DNA from: Ichthyophonus hoferi
Taxonomy: Eukaryota; Opisthokonta; Ichthyosporea; Ichthyophonida; Ichthyophonidae
Length of the DNA stretch: 64,000 nt
Direction of reading: 5' to 3'
Assembly (NCBI GenBank): GCA_002751075.1
Contig: NAOQ01000119.1
Location: 85,477 to 149,476, forward strand
A program made the position numbers and the translations under genes. The notes under the pieces were generated by a model that saw only the letters and a program-made list of their open reading frames with translations, was not told the origin of the DNA and searched no databases. The number at the start of each line of letters is the position of its first letter. Position 1 is the first letter of the stretch. Shown piece by piece: positions 1-12,230 of the stretch.

Positions 1-39
<39 letters not shown>

Positions 40-82
40 TATTACTATTGTTATTGTTATTGTTATTATTATTATTATTATT
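1..82. repeat. (TTA)n microsatellite
   Basis: An almost uninterrupted run of TTA/ATT triplets with a few TTG and CTA variants. It lies at the left edge of the window and may extend beyond it. Confidence 0.95.
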
Positions 83-649
83 AATTATTAATATAACTAA
101 TTCCTATATTCCGATCATTAAGATATGAATATTGTTTTAAGATCCCACATATTCAAATTTCGACATATTTATTACAAATATAAAACAAAATTTCAATATT
201 AATTGTTCAACATATACCAATAACTTCACTTAATAATCAATATTAACAATAAGAAACATGGGCTTCCATATTATTTTAATATACTATTTCAACTGTTTAA
301 AAAATAGTATCTTACTTTTCCTTTCTACTATACCAGAGATAACCATGAGATTATAACCAATTTGACCCCAACAAACAGCATAAATGTCCGGAGTTACCAT
401 GCCACCATTTCAACAATATGGCTTGTTTTTCTTAATGAAAATAATAATTTATTATCATGATGGTATTTCTTCCTCCTCTTACTGCACTCTTGTACACTTA
501 TTTTTCCTTCCACACATGTCTACAGGCCTACCTATACATGTATACATCTCCATGATCATTTCCTTAATATTTTTATCACACTACCATACACCCTCATGGT
601 CACTTCCTCTCTCTAATTTCATACAAGCACACCCTCTTCTTTTTCCACT
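83..649. other. A+T-rich upstream region of the APE2 gene
   Basis: I see no gene here. The first part is A+T-rich without structure. The last 200 bases are pyrimidine-rich and run up to the ATG of the APE2 gene, so this is probably its promoter and 5' UTR. An open frame from position 384 has no recognisable similarity and its composition is that of non-coding DNA. Confidence 0.5.
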
Positions 650-3600
650 ATGTTAATTTTGTCATGGAATGTGGCTAGTTGGACCACCACAGTAGCCCAA
701 ATCAAGGCCCAATATGGCGATGTACCCTCTTATCTTGATAGACACCACGTAGATATTCTATGTCTACAGGAAACCAAGATTACTGTTGACAAGTTAAAGG
801 GAGACCCTACTGTGGGGGCTGCAAATATTGAGGGGTGGGACTCCTTCTGGTGCTGCTGTAGGAATATAAAGAAGGGCGCACAAGGGTTTAATGGTGGGTT
901 GGGGTTGTAGTGCTATGGGTTGTTGTGGGATGTTTTACAGCGTTTATTGCATATTTTACTTTATTGTGGTTATATGGTATTATAGTTATAGTGTACTTTA
1001 TGTTTTAGTGTATTGTAGTTTTTGGATATTGTATAAATAATATATTATAGTTATAGTGTATTTTATGCTATAATGTATTATATTTAGAGTGTATATAGTA
1101 TAGTTGTCGTATGTTGTAAGTGCAATGTGTTACAGTTCTGAGATATTGTGTATTGATAGGCTGTCTATATCCCCTATTAATATTATTAAGTAATCATAGG
1201 TACAGTTATATAACACATGATGATATAGTGTTATTATTTATAGTAAGGGTGTCACGACTCTGTAGACTATTTTCCATATACACGTCAATAGGTTATTATT
1301 GTCTAGTATGAAAAGGTTTAACTAAATATAATACTATGATGTTAGGGTGTTATTGGCTTCTATTGTACTAAGAAAAAGATAGCACTGCTAGGCTTAGGCA
1401 CCTTATAATGATACCTTATGTGTAATGGAATGGTGTTGTGTGGTATTATAATGTTCTGTTATACACATACCTACTGTTGTGTGGTATTATAATGTTCTGT
1501 TATACACATACCTACAGGTGGGATAGAACACCATGCATCCTTCCACAATCTTATTATCAACCATATATAATGTTATTGTTATACTCCACCCCGTTTTACT
1601 GTGTGTGCATATCGCATATATATATAGGTATAGGAATGTGTATATGTATATATGTAGGTACATATATAGGCTTACATGGCAGATTATTCTTCTTACGAGT
1701 AACTATATGTATATTGTAGCTACACATAACTATTCAGGTCTCTAAGCAAGCAAGAATGATAGCACACACTATGCAACGCATATACCTACCCGTACATATA
1801 GCCATGGTTGTAATCATTTCCTCTATTCCTTTGTATTCGCTAGGAGTAGCCACCTTTGCTAGGAAAGGATTAACACTCTCAGCCAATAGCGAACCATTTG
1901 GTGACGGCAAGGTATGTGGGATTGGGTGGATGTGTGGTTATATGTAGATGTGTATAATATTATGTATATATATCTATCTATCTATCTATCTACCTATCTA
2001 CCTATCTACCTATCTACCTATCTATCTACCTACTTACTTATCCATATATTTATCTATTTACTTCTTTACCTACTTATCGATTTACTTATTAATTTATTAT
2101 CTATCTATCCCCTTATACATTTATCTATTTCTCTGTTTATCTATATCTCTTCCTTTCACTCCATAACTCACCCTATATATATCTCTCTTTCTCCCTCTCT
2201 GTCCCTCTCCCTGTCCCTCTCTCTCCCTCTATCTAGTTAGATCAAGAAGGCCGTTGTATCATGACAGACCATGGTGTCTTTGTCATTTTTAACGTCTATA
2301 CGCCCACCAATGGGAGTGGCAATCCTGAGAGACTACTTTTGAAATGGCGCTTTCTACAAACCTTAAGAGAACGAATGAAAGAGAAAAGAGAGGAGAATAA
2401 AGCTGTGATTTTATTGGGTGCGTCTAGAGAAACAATAGTATTTAAATGGAATTTTAGGTTGTATGATTGGATGATTTGTTTCCTCTAAAATGTGTGATTG
2501 CATTATTGCAGGACTATTATTGAATAGTATAGTAGATAGGTGTAGAGATTAGATCGGATTCTGACCAATAGCCTTCTTGTTCTCTCTCCTCTTCTCCCTT
2601 TATCTATCTTTGAGTGGATATATATACATTTTAAATACCCCCATACCCTCTGCATATATTTCCTTCCTTCTTTTTCCCAGGTGATCTAAATATAGCTCGG
2701 CGAAAGGAGGACGTGTTCTGGAAGGACCGGATGGTCTCCCTAGACTGGATAGACTCCCCTCAAGCCAATGATATGATACCGGTACAATTACTGGATAAAT
2801 TAAGAGCAGCCAGGATCCCCATAGAATCCCTTGTGAAAAGTATAAAAATAGTAAAGGTACAGAGCTCATCTTAATTTACATGTTATACCTATATGTAGTA
2901 GTGTATACCTATATGTAGTAGTGTATACCTATATGTAGTAGTGTATACCTATATGTAGTAGTGTATATCTATATCTAGTAGTGTATACATATACCTACCT
3001 TATAACATAGCTATGCATTTTCTTCTTTTCTCTATGTGTTGTGGTTGTTTTATATTTTATTGAGTCTTTCTCCTTTCCAATCTTTCCTCTCCCTTTCTCT
3101 TACCTTACCTTACCCCTCTCTCTCTCCCTCTATAGATTCCAGGAAAGACTCATGGGAGTGGAGGCTTCAGGCGAAAAATAGATACATGGAAAGTAACAGC
3201 CGGGCCAGACGGTAAGATCACGCTGGGGAAGCGTTATGATTCGCCCGACCATGCACAATATGCTTACAACTTAGCAGAATGTAGGGTGGTTCTAGAGGAG
3301 GGAGAGGATAAGGTACTACTTTATCCCGCCAATAGGATTTCAGTAGGGAATTACATGGAACTGATAATGAAGTCAACCGGCGAGCCGTTAACCAATGAAG
3401 AGGTAGATGTGGTGATCGAGACCGCCCTATCATATGCCCCTCTACCGTTCATTGATTGGATGGATAAAATAATGAGAGATGACATGGTAGATGCCTTTGC
3501 TCACTTTCACGGAGATGCACGAGAACGATTTACTTGCTGGGATCAATACACCAATAGACGATGTAGGTTTTTTTTAAATGTCTGTATATGTATATGTATA

Positions 3601-4590
3601 TAACGGACTATATATGTCCTTGTATATATATATCCTTTTCCTCCTCACTCTACCCTTTATTTCCATTATCCTTAATATATTGCCCACATGTCTTTCTGAC
3701 TCAGTTATATTTATTCACTTTTCCCTTAGCCAGAACATGACAAGCTCTATCTATATCTATATTCTAATCTGCATACGTGCCTTTATTCACACCCCTATCC
3801 TACAGATGAAAATGAAGGTGCCCGTATAGACTATACCTTTGTCGACCGACCATTCTTCGATGCTTATGTTCGTTCCGGACCCCCCTTGAAGGGCATTATA
3901 AAGGATGGTGTCCCTCTAGACAATAAATCCCCCCGTGCTGCCCTATGGATGGCCACCGCAGGGGGTCTATGGGAACCAGCCCCCTATGACGGGTCAGGGA
4001 TGGTGGAATCCCCACTGAGTGCATATGAGAGTCAGTTTGTTGAGCCTCACACAGGTGTTGTTTACACTCCCCCTAAATACTCCGATCATGTTGCAGTAAG
4101 TCTTTGGATTGACCATCCTTTTCCTCTTCTCTCCCTCCTTCGTACCTCCTCTACCATCAAGGCCCAACCGCACACGACTCAACGCACCATAACCTCTCTT
4201 TTTTCATTGGCTGGTGTGAAACCTAAATCAAATATAACCAATAACAATAACATCAGCAATCGTGATGGTCCGGTCTGTGGGAGTCAATTAAAATCCTGCT
4301 CTGTGACCACAGGGGGATGGGAGGGGCTAGGAAATAGTAAAATGGTGGATATAGAAGATAAACAGGAGAGTTTAAAGGCATTCTTTGCCCCATATTCCAC
4401 CAAAGTCTCTGCTCCCTTTAAAATTAAAGGTTTGTCAGTGATAGCGAACAAATCTGACATTAAAAGAAGGAAATTGTGTCCTATACCGAAAGAGAGTGGT
4501 GACAAAAGTGGCAAATCAACCTATGGTCATGCTGATGTACGTTCATTCTTCAGGACATCCACTCCAAAGAGTCCTAGTATAGACCCATAG
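650..4590 (+). CDS. APEX2: APE2-type AP endonuclease / 3'-phosphodiesterase with an AP2-like insert
   Basis: Exons 650-893, 1844-1911, 2237-2417, 2681-2856, 3136-3562 and 3806-4590 join in phase to 626 residues (human APEX2 is 518). This is an exonuclease-endonuclease-phosphatase fold enzyme that cuts at abasic sites and trims blocked 3' ends in base excision repair. Family motifs lie in order: LSWN (Asn7), LQETK (Glu41), NVYTP (123-127), GDLN (165-168), RIDYTFVD (372-379) and SDH (458-460). The start is the family start, because MLILSWN aligns with human MLRVVSWN. The tail carries a PCNA-binding PIP box, QESLKAFF (552-559), and a second PIP-like QRTITSLF (491-498). Two things are odd. About 130 extra residues lie between GDLN and WMDK, including an AP2-like stretch at about 230-272. 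The C-terminal zinc finger (Zf-GRF) of animal APE2 is absent before the stop. Identity is secure; exon borders are inferred from GT-AG and phase. Confidence 0.92.
1434..1515. repeat. Perfect 41-bp tandem duplication in APE2 intron 1
   Basis: Two identical adjacent copies, 1434-1474 and 1475-1515, each starting TGTTGTGTGG and ending CATACCTAC. The lack of divergence suggests a recent duplication. Confidence 0.95.
1964..2236. repeat. (TATC)n microsatellite followed by a CT-rich tract, APE2 intron 2
   Basis: Imperfect TATC/TACC repeats run from about 1964 to 2130. A long pyrimidine tract follows and leads into the acceptor at 2235-2236. The CT tract probably serves as an extended polypyrimidine tract. 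Confidence 0.85.
2884..2985. repeat. 20-bp minisatellite, about five copies, APE2 intron 4
   Basis: The unit GTATACCTATATGTAGTAGT is repeated head to tail; the last copy or copies are diverged. It lies just after the exon 4 donor. Confidence 0.9.
3154..3282 (+). other. AP2/ERF-like segment inside the APE2 coding sequence
   Basis: Residues about 230-272 of the APE2 protein. Visible features are GGFRRKIDTWKV, then GKITLGKRYD, then a helix-like ending HAQYAYNLA. This matches the general AP2 pattern (W at the end of strand 2, G-K...LG turn, then S/T-x-E-A-A-x-A-Y-x-x-A helix). Human APE2 has nothing here. The assignment is by eye from the family consensus and remains inference until a profile search is run. 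Confidence 0.5.
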
Positions 4591-6421
4591 GTATGGCTTG
4601 GGATATAGGCCCATCCAGAGTACCCTTTCTGCATGTATATACATATAACTAGACACCTATTACACTTGCATGAATACATGGTATTAAATTTTGAATGGTT
4701 TAAATAGGGTAAGGAAACAACGTGCTCATACTATTGAGTGTTAGATCTTAATGATGTGATTTGATTGAGATTAAACATCAGCGACGAATGATACTATTCA
4801 ATACAATATAAGAATGAATAATAATATCAATATTAAACAATTTGGTTAATGGGCCAATGAAAAAGTGTGGATTAGAAGTACAGTATCCCATTGCAAGACA
4901 GTGAGGTTATAAATAGGCAAACCATTCATTTGGTTTATCTTTGTAGCTTGGTATATGTCCTTAAACCACGTGCTTCAGAGTATTGGCTATTATATAGCTA
5001 TTATATATTTCTTATCCAGAATAATTCGGTCAGTTAAATTTTTTTTTTCAGTTTAATCTTTAAGCTTATGACACAAAAAATAATACCAATAAATAAAAAT
5101 GATTAATAAGATGCTCCAATAGCATTTTATTATTTTAGTGGGCGTAAAACCAATAACCATGTACCGATGTATATTATATTATGCTATACTATACTATACT
5201 ATACTGTATTATACTATCACTAAAATAGTATCTTGCTGTTGTGGTAGATGTAAAAGCAATAACCTTGTAACAATGTATGTATATTATCGTGGCAAATAGA
5301 TAGGTAGCAAAATGACGAGTTGCATTAATATTTTACTAAAGGAAAACATTACGATACATGCAAAAGGTATTTATAAAGTCTATAGGTTATATAGCGCATA
5401 TAACCAGGATATGAAATTATTATTCATGATTATGTTTAGTTTAATATTATATTTCAGATCTGTAGTATGCACTCATTCTAGAGCTATGATTAAATAATTC
5501 CTCTACCTCAATGATTATACGGTTATAAAAATTACAATCAACACCTATAGGCACATAATATTCGTTTTAAATTAAAGCATTTGGATAATTTATTTCTATG
5601 AGCCATACTTTAAATTCATTTTCATTTTATCAGTTTAGTACAGTTTTTGTCTATTTTGCCCAAAGTTGTTTACAGTCACCGCTATGGTGATATATTATTG
5701 GTATTGTCACAGTGATGCAATCTTTGACTAAGTAATGTGTCACAAATGGATAATACAATAAGGCAAATGCAAGTAATTCTCATTGGGCCCATTACATTAC
5801 TTCCAATCCTATTGACTAGACCAATCAGTCATAGCAGAGGTTGACTACCAATGAGAATATAGGTAATTTAGTGTAGATATGAAAGGAGTCAAACAGTAGC
5901 TCACGTGAAAACAAATGATAAGAAGGATTGATTCACAGAAGACATGTTGCGGAGAAAACTATATAAGCATGATCGTTGATGCTTGTTAAAGGGGTCTCAG
6001 ACAGTGAGATCTAGAAGACACTGGCAACATGCCCCATTCGTTAATGAGATATTAAATAAAGTGAGTTGTATAGCTAGTATCCCGCATGATATTAATAATA
6101 CAATTAATGTCATACAGATTGTCGGAGTATGTGGCAAAATTCATTTGTAGTAACCGTAATCTATTCACGATATAACACTATCCTTACACAATCTTGAGCT
6201 TAATAAAGGTATATAAACAGGTCTCAGATGGGCTCTGAGACATGGGTTTTATCGCTCTGTCTTTCAAATTTATTCTTAAGTCGTTTATCTACAGGCTAGC
6301 TCGTTCTGCGTTGTAAAATGTGGAGCAGTGTTTACGCTGTTGAAAAATATATTAATGGTGATAATTGAACTGTAAGATAAACGTAAGCCCAGTCCAAGGG
6401 ACTCCAACGATATAATATAAT
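4591..6421. other. Intergenic region between APE2 and the histidine phosphatase
   Basis: The two genes converge here. No frame, RNA gene or named repeat is recognisable. A short run of TACTA/TATAC repeats sits near 5175-5215. The stretch at about 5700-6060 is of higher complexity than its surroundings, but I cannot assign it. Confidence 0.5.
6269..6274 (-). promoter_or_regulatory. Candidate poly(A) signal of the histidine phosphatase gene
   Basis: AATAAA on the minus strand, about 150 bases past the stop codon. It is the nearest canonical hexamer downstream. Such hexamers are frequent by chance in A+T-rich DNA. Confidence 0.3.
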
Positions 6422-9217
6422 CTATTTGGGGCTACACAGTAAAACCCATCCAGCCGTATTCACATGAGGGAGAGTACGTAATTTTCCAGCCTCAAGACCT
6501 TTAAACTGGGTCTGTACAATCTGTGTCACATCACCGTGGGCTACTAGAATAAAGATTTTACCTCCCTTCTCTGCAGCTATATCCAATTGGTTAACGAGAT
6601 TCATTGCCCGTGCGGCCACACTAGCTGGACTTTCAGAGTTAAATTCAGTATGGTGGGAGTTCTCTAGGTCAAAGGCCCACACCTGATAGAGAGGCAATGT
6701 CAATAACAGAGGATAATAGGCTATCCTATCGTAATATATGTATATGTACATATATATTTACGGGGCAATTTGGAATCTAGGTAGAAATATTTGCATATTA
6801 TTTTCTCTTTCTATTTTTAATTGAATATTTTAATTTCAATACATTTATTTATCAGTTAAGTAGATTGAATTCTTTTTAATAATCATTTCTATACGCTACT
6901 AATATTGCTTTATAAAAAAATATTTATATTCCAATAGTGGATATATCTAGTTTCTATATTGTATTGTAGGAGCCTATCCCTATTCCCATTCATAGTCATG
7001 AGAATAAATGAAAGAGATGCATGATAGGAAAGAAAAAGAAAAAGAAAGAGATAGACTGAGGTATTGTAATGAGATATAATAGGTCATACAATAACTCATA
7101 TCAATGCAGTAAAAGATCATTAACCCACTGCTCTTTAAGTCTTGTCAACACCTACTGTTTTCAGCATTCTCAAAACAAATAATGCAAGGGTGTATGTACC
7201 AAGATCACAACTTACATATAACTGTTCAATAGTAAGTCTCCTTTATGAATGTATAAGAACCACAATGACACTATCATGATATGAAATGAAAAACTGGAAC
7301 GCCATATCTCAAGAGGGCTAATAGAATAAAGATAGTACATGTAGATATAATATTACAATTGTATAATAGTATAATAGTATGCTGTTGCATCTAACTGAAC
7401 ACATATACATAGACCGTAAAAACGTAATCAGACTGCTGGATACTAGGGTATGTTAAGCTATTTGTTGATATGCGTAGATACCATTGTAAAATATACAATC
7501 CTTATGCCTCTACTTATCGAAAAATATATATATAAAATACCCCATTGAGGTACTATAATAAATTAACCTTGAAGTGCGTGTCAAAAACAGATACATATAA
7601 AGCATTGGTCAAAATAGGTCTAGTCTTAATTAATTAATGTTAGGTAGTGAGTTAGTCTATATATGGTATATCATATCTAAGGGTCTGAATGTCTCTGTCT
7701 GTGACCAGAACAAAAGAAAATAAATATATCAGCTCACTTTTTCTCTTGCAGATTTATGATTATAGGCAGTTGTCTAATATTAATGAGATAATAACTATAA
7801 TATAGTGATACGATAACTGTAAGATAAGGTGATAATAGCTATAACATAATCATATAACAACTATAATAGTCATATAATAACTTCACTCTAACCCCTTACC
7901 CTTTCGTAATTATCATCAGATGTCAATTCAAAATCTCCAAAGTTGCGTTCTCTCAAGGCTGGATTGGGATTAATCTGCAAAAATAGAGGAATATGATTGG
8001 ATATTAAAATTATGCACTCTTTATAACTGGCCTGTAAACTTTAAAATTAAAAGCAATTATTATAATAAATTAAGGAATGCCAACTGAGAAAATGTCTTAA
8101 AAGAAATCACTATAAACCCTAAAAAAAAAATTTGCAAATAAACCAATCATAGACTATACATAAAGTATTGTATATAGTAATATTATTAACCTATATACTG
8201 GTATAATAGGTGAGGTAATAGTGCAATAGCTCATATCACGCTATTATTAGTTTGAATTAGATAGCCTCTAATTGTAAATGCACAAAGTAGTGTATTTTTT
8301 TATGTATAGATATTCAGAAGTCTCTCTATATACAACCTTATATATATATGCATACATACTATGATACATACTATTATAAAAAAAAACAAAGCAAATAAGA
8401 TAGGAAAAGATAAAACAGAAGCAATAATAACTGCTTAAAATATAAGTATGATGCAGAAAAAAACATAATATAATGAATAAATCCAGAAATGTATCAGTAT
8501 AATTATTAGAAAAAGATATATACGAATGGTTTACATACACACTGAAAGTGAAGAGATACTAACCTTATCTACACCTAGCACACCTCTGACAACCTCCGCA
8601 GTCTCCCTGGTACGCTTAAAGTCACTACAGTGTATCTCAACATCATCCTGAGGCCCTAGAGAGGGTTAGACCACATGTTAATGACTATCAAGAAGAAAGG
8701 AAATGAAGCTGTATTGTTTTGGCTTTACACGAATACTCTCCCCTGCGATTTCCATTTATGTCAAACGCAAGGTAGTTGTTACTTAGACACTCATGCTTTT
8801 TGAAATAATCATAATAATAATAATAAGGAAGGAAAGAAGGTTTTTAATGCCTTATATAATCACAGTAAATAAACATGTTGTGAATCTTCAAGTGAAAACT
8901 CTTCAACAAGGCATGGCCCAAGAAACACTCTTGACAGTTCCCATTAGCTCTTAGTTCTATTGCTCCTTCTAACTCCATCATGCCTTCACAAGCTATAACC
9001 TCCGATGCTGTTATGGTTACTAAACCCACTTACTATTTTCCTTTATCCACTCTCGTATCTCCAGTCCAGATATCCTAGCCTGTTCCTTCCCTGTGTCTGT
9101 TAGGCCATATGCAGGTATAGCATTCTCAGGCCTACTAGTAATAAGCTTTGCAACATTGGCCTCGCTCTGGCCATGGCGCATAATAATAAACACGTTATGT
9201 AGTTCTAAGCCTGGCAT
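6422..9217 (-). CDS. Histidine phosphatase superfamily protein (phosphoglycerate mutase family)
   Basis: Exons in order: 9034-9217, 8564-8655, 7900-7974 and 6422-6682, joining in phase to 203 residues. The catalytic set of the family is visible: RHG (His15, the residue that is phosphorylated), Arg76 in FKRTRET, Glu101 in LRERNFGDFE and the second histidine in VAHGD (His166). The small size and the absence of bisphosphoglycerate mutase-type insertions make it a cofactor-independent phosphatase-like member. The substrate cannot be read from sequence. No signal peptide is seen at MPGLELHN, so it is probably cytosolic. All junctions are GT-AG. Intron 1 contains an unexplained open frame at 8844-9029. 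The family call is firm; a specific enzyme name would be a guess. Confidence 0.88.
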
Positions 9218-10609
9218 CTTGTCAGTATATTGTCAGTGTAAGGGTATATGTGTACAAATGTGCATATATATACGTAGGTGCTTATGTTTATGTGAACGAA
9301 ACACCTATACAGCTTATATACTATATAAACAATGGCAGACAACTTATTAGATCGTGCTCACGTGGTCATTATTTACGGAGCCTTGACATTATTATGAAAT
9401 AAATGTTAATGAATTTAGGCATTTTTTGATTGGTGAATAATGCACGAGAACTCATACTATGCATTCAACTGCATAGGTTGGTTGGCTCATATTTCTTCTC
9501 GCACTTAATAACTCAAATCCTGGTCTTTTTCTTGATAATGTACATTGATTCTGTATGGACTAGGATCACTGACTTCCATTTGATGTCAATAATCAGTGTT
9601 CAGACCTCTTGCTCATTCAGAAGTTGAAGAACTGTATACTGAAATTAGATAGTGATAATAGTATTTATTTGCATAGTATAACAGCCCCTCTTAATGATTA
9701 ATCTCATTGTTCAATTTACACATTCACACCCGAGTGCATCAAAGCATCTATTCCTTCGGAATTAGAACAGAGATATAATTACTACAGCCAGTTACCTACT
9801 GAGTTGGTATATGGGCTTTCTAGAGAACCTCCATCACAACAACTGAACCTTAAAGACAGATCTGATCAAGTGACTATTACTAACACTAATCTAGCAATAT
9901 TAGCCACTACCAATTATACAATTGGAGATCCTGATAGTTGTGAGCAAGTGAAGCAAACTGACAGATTCTGATAGGTTTATAGGCCCATCATGCTTCTACT
10001 GTGCCACTCTGCTACATACCAATTCTAATAGGATTATACACCAGCATGCTTCCACTACAAAGCAACTTGGCTATTTATTGGCCAGGCCTGAGACTTTGAC
10101 CCAATAGAAAAGTTTCCTAAACGTGTGATTTTAAATTTACATATAAAATATAATGGGGAGTCAGGTCAATAAGGTTATTTTACATTTAAAATCAAGAAAT
10201 ATGGTTTTTGATAGGTATATATTTTTTTCTGAAGAAGTTTAAAATATTTAATAAGATCTTGCATCCCATTAAACCCTAATACTATGATATTCAATAACCT
10301 TTTATCTGCATAGGGCGTTATAGGTAATGTTATTATACACTTGATTATCATACAATTTAATATATGCTATAATACCATCAACACCACAGTAGTGTCACAA
10401 TTAATAGCCTATCATGAAAAAATGCGTTAAACATGTTGGGATTACATGGAGTGTATTGGTCTGATGAAGTTTCTGTCATGCATTCATTTTAATTTTTGAA
10501 AGAGTTAGGGGTGTACGCAATATTTGTGTAATATAATGGAATTCTTTTAAACCACTATATATATTCTAGCTTAAAGTTATGTTAATACATAAAATATTTG
10601 CTTTTAAGC
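9218..10609. other. Intergenic, right of the histidine phosphatase gene
   Basis: No gene is recognised. The first few hundred bases should hold the promoter of the minus-strand phosphatase gene. A diverged direct repeat (about 60-bp period, sharing GCTTC-ACT cores) is visible around 9965-10065. Confidence 0.45.
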
Positions 10610-11560
10610 ATCTCTATGTTGTCTTTATGTCTAGTTGTTCTAAGTTATATCTGCAACATCCTGCTATGTTCAACTGAAATCCAATGTTCATGAATGAGTA
10701 TGCAGAACTCAAAACATTGTGATGGTCCACATTTGGTGTTTCTTGTAATCCCTGTGCTACAAAGTGTGGCATAAATCCAACTTCTAATTGTGGGGTACTC
10801 ATAAGTGGGATGTTTGTAGGGCCACTTCTTATTGTCACAAGTTTATATCTTGATCACTCTTGTGCATGTTAATCAACAATTTGTTGTCTTTCAAGTATGT
10901 CATCACCTTTGTTGTTGGACAAATCCACTGCATGCTCTCCTACTGACTCAGGAAAGTCTGCAGGACCTTCTTGAGACTGAAAAATGGTGGTGGGAAGAGG
11001 TGAAAAGACTGATTCTTTGGTGTAAGAATCATCTTTTCCATAGTTTAAAGGTGATGATATATGTGACACCTCGGTGCTCACAGAAGCTGTTTGATGGGTT
11101 AGGAACCAGGGAGAACTGCTCCTGGTGTCAAAAAGTGTCCTTATATGAAATCCCATGAAGAGGTTGAGATTGAGCACAGGAGAAGCGGTGTATTGTGTAG
11201 GTTGTAGTGTAATGTATAGTACAGGCAATAACAGTTGTGAAACTGGTGGTGGAGACATCATAGCTGACTGACTCTTCTGGATGAACAATATTTGAAGAAA
11301 TTATATCATCAGTTGTTGTAGTTGCAATATTCTTTCTTTGTGTTGCTGTTGCTGTTGTTGCAATAACTAAGTCATCATTTGTTGGAATTGCTGAAATTGT
11401 CGTATCTGTTGCTCCTGTTGCATTTGCATTTGCATTACCATGTCTTCATGTCACTGGGCAGCAGTGTCTTTCTCAGCTTAACGATGTGTTATTTTTAGAG
11501 TTGGAGACTCGGGTAGTGGAGTGTCTTGTGGTTGCACCCAAATTTAAATTGCAATTTATT
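10610..11560 (-). mobile_element. Fossil gag-like fragment of a Ty3/Gypsy-type LTR retroelement (broken)
   Basis: On the minus strand a glutamine-rich helical block is followed by Pro/Ser-rich sequence and a stretch containing FLTHQTASV, which resembles the core of Gypsy gag proteins. The region stands out from the flanking DNA by composition. It is broken, with several interruptions. I see no protease, reverse transcriptase or integrase, and no flanking LTRs. It is an old partial copy. A decayed glutamine-rich host gene is the alternative. Confidence 0.35.
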
Positions 11561-12043
11561 ATCTATCGTTGTAGGTATATTTAATGATGAATGTCCTGGA
11601 TAATCAATAAAGCCTGGAATGCTAGCAGGCTCTTGCCAGATAACTTCCAGATGATGGTGTACAATGGAGTTGACAAAAGGTATTGCCTTTGTTGGAAAAA
11701 TAGCTGTTCCCATAGATAAAGAGAATTGAGCAGAAAATTTATTGCATTCTAAAACGTTGAGTTGCTGCTTGTCCTGTGTGTAGCCATAAATCTTATTTTA
11801 AAGACTTCATAGGATAATTAACTAGATAAAATGCCTAATTACTACATATCTTTCCTTATTGGTTTATATTTAAACACTACTTCTAAACATAACCGATTAC
11901 TGTATCATTTGCGTATTAGTTTTATCATATTCAAGTTTTCAAAATTCTTAATGACTCCTCTGCATTAAAACATATGAAAAGACTAAAAGAAATACAAATT
12001 CTATAGAAACAACATTTGGCAGTTAATTCATACGCCCATGTGT

Positions 12044-12230
12044 GATATTATAAACCCTGTCCAATAAACAAGTGTTTCTAAGCTATATTACCCACAGCTA
12101 TAGGGTAATTGGAAATATATATTTTAAAACATGCAAGGATATTATAAATGGTGCCCAATAAACAACTATTTCTACGTTATATTAACCCCAATTATAGGGT
12201 AGATCGAACTATAAATTTTAAACGACATGG
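12044..12230. repeat. Diverged tandem pair, about 94-bp unit
   Basis: Copy A (12044-12137) and copy B (12138-12230) both begin GATATTATAAA, then share CCAATAAACAA, TTTCTA-G-TATATTA, TATAGGGTA and TTTTAAA in the same order. Divergence is substantial, so the duplication is old. Confidence 0.75.

Noticed and set aside
1914-2240. Tyr/Ile/Leu-rich frames in APE2 intron 2
   Set aside because: Translation of the (TATC)n microsatellite.
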